NCBI GenBank assembly: GCA_049514335.1
Contig: JBEKVE010000100.1
Location: 1-18,304 of the forward strand
DNA length: 18,304 nt
Reading direction: 5' to 3'
Source: JBEKVE01 sp049514335
GTDB lineage: Bacteria; Actinomycetota; Acidimicrobiia; Acidimicrobiales; UBA8190
In this document: piece by piece, positions 14,463-18,304 of the stretch
Layout of the letters: every line of letters begins with the position of its first letter
Position numbering within the stretch: the first letter of the stretch is position 1
Notes under the pieces: model-generated
Database searches by the model: none
Seen by the model: only the letters and a program-made list of their open reading frames with translations
Told to the model about the DNA's origin: nothing
Position numbers and translations under genes: made by a program

Positions 14463-15259
14463 GTTCCGACAAGATCCCCCCTATCAGGGCCAGGGAAGCC
14501 GGATTCGTGCGCGACGTCCGTTCCGTCGCAGGGCGCGCCCTCCGGCAGATCCCTCGTGAGCCAGCCTCGTTCCTCCCTGCGGTGCTCGTGCCCGCGTTCT
14601 TCTACGCGACGAACCTGGGTGCCCTCGAGAACCTGGCCCACGGGGCTCCGGGCTTCAGCTACAAGGCCTTTCTCATCCCCATGGCCATCGCCTTCGCCGT
14701 GACGGGGATGTCGAGAGCGCCGACGCTGGTCACCGACATACAGGGTGGCTACTTCGACCGGCTGTGCATGACGCCCATCCACCGCCTCGCCCTGCTCCTC
14801 GGCTTGATGGTGGCCGACGTCACCCTGATCGTCGTGCTCTGTCTCCCCGTGCTGGCCATCGGGTTCGGCGTCGGTGTCCGCTTCGTGACCGGGGTGCCCG
14901 GCATCCTGGTCTTCATCGGCTTCTCCGCCCTGTGGGGGCTGGTCTTCACGGGGCTGCCGTATGCAGTGGCACTCAAGACAGGGAGTCCCGCCGCTGTGAA
15001 TGCGTCGTTCATCATCTTCTTTCCCTTGTTCTTCCTGAGCGATGCCGTCGTGCCCAAGCAGGCACTGACGGGATGGTTCTCAGCCATCGCCACCTACAAC
15101 CCGATCACCTACGTCCTGGGAGCGCTGCGGTCCCTCATCGCGTCCGGATGGCAGGTGCGGAGCCTGCTCGAAGGGTTGGCCGCCATGGCGGGGATCGGTG
15201 CCGTCGGCATGACGTTGGCGTTCCTGGCTCTGAGGGGGCGGATCAACCGATCTGCGTGA
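14459..15259 (+). CDS. ABC-2 type transporter permease, DrrB-like
   Basis: Predicted membrane subunit of 266 residues, about six transmembrane helices. Hydrophobic segments lie near residues 36-55, 71-90, 112-137, 141-165, 177-197 and 235-258. The motif VVPKQALTGWF...ATYNPITYVLGALRSLI is the characteristic C-terminal part of ABC-2 permeases of the DrrB type. DIQGGYFDRLCMTPIHR is the cytoplasmic coupling loop expected to contact the ATPase. The ATG overlaps the DrrA-like stop by four bases, so the two subunits should be made in matched amounts. With the divergent TetR regulator, the pair forms an inducible exporter for an unknown hydrophobic compound. No biosynthetic genes sit nearby, which favours resistance or lipid export over self-protection from a local antibiotic cluster. 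Confidence 0.88.
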   Translation: MSSDKIPPIRAREAGFVRDVRSVAGRALRQIPREPASFLPAVLVPAFFYATNLGALENLAHGAPGFSYKAFLIPMAIAFAVTGMSRAPTLVTDIQGGYFDRLCMTPIHRLALLLGLMVADVTLIVVLCLPVLAIGFGVGVRFVTGVPGILVFIGFSALWGLVFTGLPYAVALKTGSPAAVNASFIIFFPLFFLSDAVVPKQALTGWFSAIATYNPITYVLGALRSLIASGWQVRSLLEGLAAMAGIGAVGMTLAFLALRGRINRSA

Positions 15260-15297
15260 CAGAGCACCGCTCGAGCCGCCGGATCAGATGACCGGTG

Positions 15298-15961
15298 CTA
15301 CCCCGGCTTGGTGGCGATCACGATCTCGGTATCGCCGGGCCAGTCCCACAAGAGCCCTGATGGGGACCGCTCCTCGAGGAGCCGGCGGAAATCCTGGCAG
15401 AAGCGATCGAGGCGGGCTCAGAAGAGGTGGGGAGCGCAGAACGACATGGAGAGGTAGTTGGCGAGACCGCCCTCGACGTCCTGGACGATGTCCGGCCGAC
15501 CCGGGGCGAAGATCTGACGACGCGGTCCGAACCGGGTGCGCCCGAGCGCATCTTCGAAACGGTCGGGAGCCGTCCAGACGAACTCTTGCCCAGCGCGCCG
15601 ACGGGTCCCGAGGTAGTGGTGATGAGCGATGCGATGGCTTCACGGGGTATCGGGGGGTGGTCCGGTCCGTCGGGCCACGGACGCCCTTTTACCGTCGGGG
15701 CCACGAGGGCGATGCTCCCACCCGGATCGAGGAGGTCGTAGACGGCCTCGGCCACCCGCTCCCGGTCCATGCGGTGGAAGGACTGACCAGAGGTGACGAG
15801 GCGGAACGTGCCGAGGCGGAGGTCCGCAAGCTGCTCGAGGAGACCCCGCACTCCCCGGACAGTGTCCGGCGAAGGGCACGGGAATAGGGTGGCCGCCCGC
15901 GGAGGTAGTACGGCGCGCTGCCCTTGTAGAGCGTCGGATCGTACGGCGGAGGTCCTGTCAT
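15298..15961 (-). pseudogene. Decayed class I SAM methyltransferase
   Basis: Pieces of one methyltransferase appear in order but in different frames. From ATG 15961 comes YDPTLYKGSAPYYLRGRPPY, a typical N-terminus of this family. Near 15851 the frame changes to LGTFRLVTSGQSFHRMDRER and LLDPGGSIALVAP, the post-motif region. The SAM-binding motif I (xDxGxGxG) and about 50-60 residues expected between them are absent, so an internal deletion is likely. Near 15611-15620 a one-base loss shifts the frame: TYLGTRRRAGQEFVW and DALGRTRF continue in the next frame. A TGA at 15418-15420 interrupts that frame before ARLDRFCQDF...WDWPGDTEIVIATKPG and the natural stop at 15298. At least three lesions make it non-functional. 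It runs convergent to the DrrB-like gene and divergent from the sulfotransferase. Confidence 0.75.
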
Positions 15962-16098
15962 GACACGCTCACCATATCGACGCCCCGCTGCGGGCCACGG
16001 CGCCGATCGGCACGTCGGTTCGGCACCCGGTTCGCCGTCGGCCTGAGTCCGGTTTCGTGACCGGCGTGACACCGGGCGAGCATGGCGAGGACGAAGAC

Positions 16099-16881
16099 GT
16101 GTCGGGGGTGGCTCGCCACACACGGTCCTATTTCATCTGCGCCACCCCTCGCACCGGGAGCTCGCTTCTCTGCGGCCTGCTGGCCGCGGCCGGTACGGCG
16201 GGTCGACCGGAGTCCTATTTCCGCAAGCCCGACAGGCGATCGTGGGCCACGTCATGGGGCGTCGTCGGGTCGGACGGCTCGATCGACGACGTCGACTTCC
16301 TCGTCGCAGCCCTGAACGCCGGCACCGGTGAGAACGGCGTGTTCGCGGCGAGGATCATGTGGGGAACGATGCACGAGCTCGTCGATGTGCTGCGGTCTGC
16401 GCATGACGACACGGCCTCGCCGGCGATGGCGCTGTTGACGCGGACCTTCAAATCGGTCCAGTTCGTCCACCTCCGCCGTGGGGACATCGTGGCACAGGCC
16501 GTGTCGAGAGTGCGGGCAGAGCAGTCGAACGTCTGGTTCCACGAAGAGGGGAGGCCGCTCCCCGCACCCGAGCGGCAGCCCCGGTTCGACTTTGGTGAGA
16601 TCGACGCAGCGGTCCGTGCCATTCACAACGACGAAGACGCATGGCACGCCTGGTTCTCCCGCGCCGGTGTCCGGCCCCATCGTGTGCAGTACGAGGAGCT
16701 CGAGGCCGACCCGGTGGGTACGACCCTCGGCGTTCTGCGGTACCTGGCGCTCGAGCCTGTGCCGGGTGCCCTGATCGCGCCGCGCCACCGGCGGCTGCGC
16801 GATGCGCTGAACGCGCAATGGGCGGACCGGTACCTGGCCGAGCTACCGGATTCCGAGCGTCCGAGACACCATCGCCGATAG
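16099..16881 (+). CDS. Stf0-type (trehalose-2-sulfotransferase-like) sulfotransferase
   Basis: Predicted cytosolic sulfotransferase of 260 residues that would move a sulfate group from PAPS to a sugar or glycolipid acceptor. The 5'-phosphosulfate loop is YFICATPRTGSSLLCGLL (residues 11-28). A GRPESYF segment follows (35-41), where Stf0 proteins have an acidic residue proposed as catalytic base. The 3'-phosphate motif is VHLRRGDIVAQAVSRVRAEQ (123-142), ending in the conserved serine and Arg-x-Glu. The whole pattern fits mycobacterial Stf0, which sulfates trehalose in sulfolipid synthesis; the acceptor here is unknown. GTG at 16099 is chosen because GAGGA (16087-16091) lies 7 nt upstream. GTG at 16057 is in frame but lacks an RBS. 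Partner genes for PAPS synthesis are not in the window. Confidence 0.85.
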   Translation: MSGVARHTRSYFICATPRTGSSLLCGLLAAAGTAGRPESYFRKPDRRSWATSWGVVGSDGSIDDVDFLVAALNAGTGENGVFAARIMWGTMHELVDVLRSAHDDTASPAMALLTRTFKSVQFVHLRRGDIVAQAVSRVRAEQSNVWFHEEGRPLPAPERQPRFDFGEIDAAVRAIHNDEDAWHAWFSRAGVRPHRVQYEELEADPVGTTLGVLRYLALEPVPGALIAPRHRRLRDALNAQWADRYLAELPDSERPRHHRR

Positions 16882-16883
16882 TC

Positions 16884-16918
16884 GACTCCACGGGAGTCAT
16901 CGGCCCGTCCGCGGGCCG
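16884..16918. terminator. Two tandem hairpins between convergent genes
   Basis: GACTCC (16884-16889) pairs with GGAGTC (16893-16898) over a 3-nt loop. Three bases further, CGGCCCG (16901-16907) pairs with CGGGCCG (16912-16918) over a 4-nt loop. They start 2 nt after the sulfotransferase stop and 45 nt from the stop of the convergent MDMPI-like gene, so they may serve both strands. Neither has a T-run. Confidence 0.55.
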
Positions 16919-16962
16919 CAGCGACCAGCGGCGATCACCGGTCCGGGCTGGGGGAACACGGG

Positions 16963-17493
16963 TCACACCGCCGGCGGCGCCCAATCAGGGTCTCGGCCGA
17001 AGAAGGCCAGGAGCCGGTCCTGTACCGCGGCCCCGTCCGAGATCGGGAGCGGGGGTCCGAACATGTCGGAGCCCTCGAACTTCTCCTTGTTGGCGACGGC
17101 CCGGTCCAGCCCGATCTGGCTGAGCCTTGCGTCGAGCGTGACCGCCACGCCGGTGGCCTTGGAGAGGTCCCAGGTGTGCACGAGGACGTCGGTGGTGAGC
17201 ACCCCCACGAGCGACTGCCGCTGCGCATCGAGCGCTCCCGGACGGGACAGGGCGGTGAACAGCGCATCCACCGTGACGTTCCACCGCTCCTCGGGATCGC
17301 CCTTCGGCCTGACGGGCTTGGCCTCGAGTGGCACGAGGATGAGCACGTCGTGAAAACCGATGACGTGCTCGAGCACGCCTCGCGCATCCCATTCCGTGCA
17401 CGGTGACGGATCTCCCCAACGACCTGCAGCCAGACGCACGGCGGACGTGAACCCGTCGCACGCGAGGCGGTGGTCCCCGATCACATCTGCCAC
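16963..17493 (-). CDS. DinB-fold / mycothiol-dependent maleylpyruvate isomerase-like protein (TIGR03086-like)
   Basis: Predicted cytosolic protein of 176 residues, a typical length for actinobacterial DinB-superfamily metal proteins. Diagnostic segments are SPCTEWDARGVLEHVIGFHD (30-49) and LTTDVLVHTWDLSKATG (99-115). His43, Asp102 and His106 fit the His...(Glu/Asp)-x3-His metal triad of the mycothiol-dependent maleylpyruvate isomerase group. Characterised members use zinc to activate mycothiol for isomerisation or detoxification, but most relatives have no known substrate. GTG at 17493 has GGGGAGGT upstream at good spacing. It follows the Clp_N/zinc-finger gene on the same strand after 83 nt, so a shared transcript is possible. 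It converges with the sulfotransferase. Confidence 0.82.
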   Translation of the reverse strand: MADVIGDHRLACDGFTSAVRLAAGRWGDPSPCTEWDARGVLEHVIGFHDVLILVPLEAKPVRPKGDPEERWNVTVDALFTALSRPGALDAQRQSLVGVLTTDVLVHTWDLSKATGVAVTLDARLSQIGLDRAVANKEKFEGSDMFGPPLPISDGAAVQDRLLAFFGRDPDWAPPAV

Positions 17494-17576
17494 GCTCCAC
17501 CTCCCCGTCGTTACCCACGTTGCCCGGCGAGCCCTCGAAGCAAACGCTCGCGCCTGTCCGCCCGGTCAGGCCGACG

Positions 17577-18304
17577 TCAGGGTTCTGGTCCCGCCGGCGC
17601 AGAGGGTGGCGGTGGGACGACGATCCCGACGGAGCGAAGCGTCGAGATCACCGTGGCGCGGGTGACGTACCAGACGCCGTCGGTGCGGATGGCGGACCCC
17701 GCATGCGCAACGCCCGGTCCCCACGCGGGACTGAACGCCACCTCCGCCCTGTCGCTGTCGAGAAAGCGCACCCGTGTGACCAGGAGGCGTCGGCTGCGGT
17801 CCCTCGACAGCTGGCGCAGCAGAGGTGCCAGCTCCTCTGCGTCCTCGCATTGCGGCAGTTCCGGAGACGGCGACGCGAAGGTCGACTGGAGCGCCGCCAC
17901 CACCTGCTCCACGGCATCCCCGTCGGGGGCGCGTCCGTAGAGCCGCGGGGGGAAGTCGGTGGCGCCGGTCTGGTCGACCTCGGCGGTCTCGAGCACGGAG
18001 CTCGCCGTGGCGATGCATTCCTCGCAGATGGCGGCGAATTGGGCCACCACATAGCGACCCGCCTCCCAGAGATCGCGCCCGCAGAACGAGCACACTGCGG
18101 TCGGACTTTCCGGACCGGGCAGGACTCTTGCCGCGAATCCGGTGGCCGCCCGGCCGGCGCGCCGCCCAAACTCGACCGGGGGCCGTGCTGTTGCGGCGCC
18201 TGCCTGGGGAAGGAGCGCCATGACGGTCTGGCGCACGCGGACCCCGTCGGCGCCGAGCTCCGCCAGGATCTGGGAGGCGACGCCCTCGCCCTCGCGTACG
18301 ATCC
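17577..18304 (-). CDS. Clp_N-like plus ClpX-type zinc-finger protein (5' end outside window)
   Basis: The frame enters from the right edge with IVREGEGVASQILAELGAD and RVRQTVMALLP, which match the second half of a ClpC/ClpA N-terminal (Clp_N) repeat. A linker of about 35 residues follows. Then comes a C4 zinc finger, CSFCG...AICEEC, with C-x2-C-x18-C-x2-C spacing identical to the ClpX zinc-binding domain. About 140 further residues include LLVTRVRFLDSDRAEVAFS and GVWYVTRATVISTLRSVGI and match nothing I recognise. No AAA+ ATPase motif appears, so this is not an unfoldase. It could be an adaptor or regulator that presents substrates to a Clp protease; that role is inference. The internal GTG at 18236 would cut the Clp_N repeat, so the true start is probably beyond the window. 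Confidence 0.75.
   Translation of the reverse strand, partial: IVREGEGVASQILAELGADGVRVRQTVMALLPQAGAATARPPVEFGRRAGRAATGFAARVLPGPESPTAVCSFCGRDLWEAGRYVVAQFAAICEECIATASSVLETAEVDQTGATDFPPRLYGRAPDGDAVEQVVAALQSTFASPSPELPQCEDAEELAPLLRQLSRDRSRRLLVTRVRFLDSDRAEVAFSPAWGPGVAHAGSAIRTDGVWYVTRATVISTLRSVGIVVPPPPSAPAGPEP

Overview
The window looks like chromosomal DNA from a high-GC actinobacterium, most likely an uncultured member of the Acidimicrobiia or a relative. The basis is strong G/C preference at third codon positions, a secreted protein carrying GGYWLVASDGGIFAFG-type repeats (which I associate with that class), DrrAB-type and MMPL exporters, a mycothiol-type DinB-fold protein and several promoters that seem to give leaderless mRNAs. 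I ran no database search; family names come from motifs visible in the translations.

Layout. Positions 1-584 hold no intact gene, only the first ~19 codons of a dihydrofolate-reductase-family gene (180-238) and a promoter with an 11-bp tandem repeat. A long secreted beta-helix/Ig-like/TIG protein follows (585-3404, +). On the minus strand come a SAM methyltransferase (3671-4513), an APH-fold kinase (4864-5814) and an ArsR-type regulator split by a frameshift (5904-6793). A small unrecognised gene (6914-7126, +) diverges from the regulator. Then come an MMPL exporter (7300-9567, -) with a divergent TetR regulator (9666-10274, +), a cyclic-nucleotide-binding protein (10348-10782, -) diverging from an Smr-domain protein (10951-11205, +), a secreted G1 glutamic peptidase with C-terminal repeats (11215-12741, -), and a second TetR regulator (12784-13404, -) diverging from a DrrA/DrrB-like ABC exporter (13446-15259, +). 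A decayed methyltransferase pseudogene (15298-15961, -), an Stf0-type sulfotransferase (16099-16881, +), a DinB/MDMPI-like protein (16963-17493, -) and an edge-truncated Clp_N plus ClpX-zinc-finger protein (17577-18304, -) finish the window.

How it may work together. The most coherent story is export. Two unrelated pumps, MMPL and DrrAB, each diverge from a TetR regulator. Both intergenic regions carry a palindrome with the same half-site, ATACTC-N(1-2)-GAGTAT, placed over the promoters, and the two regulators have similar recognition helices. This suggests self-regulated and possibly cross-talking control of two efflux systems. Three genes are broken (DHFR relic, ArsR regulator, methyltransferase). 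Two of the lesions, and one in the third gene, look like loss of a single G or C, so local gene decay and assembly indels both have to be considered. I found no CRISPR array, IS element, tRNA, rRNA or phage gene.
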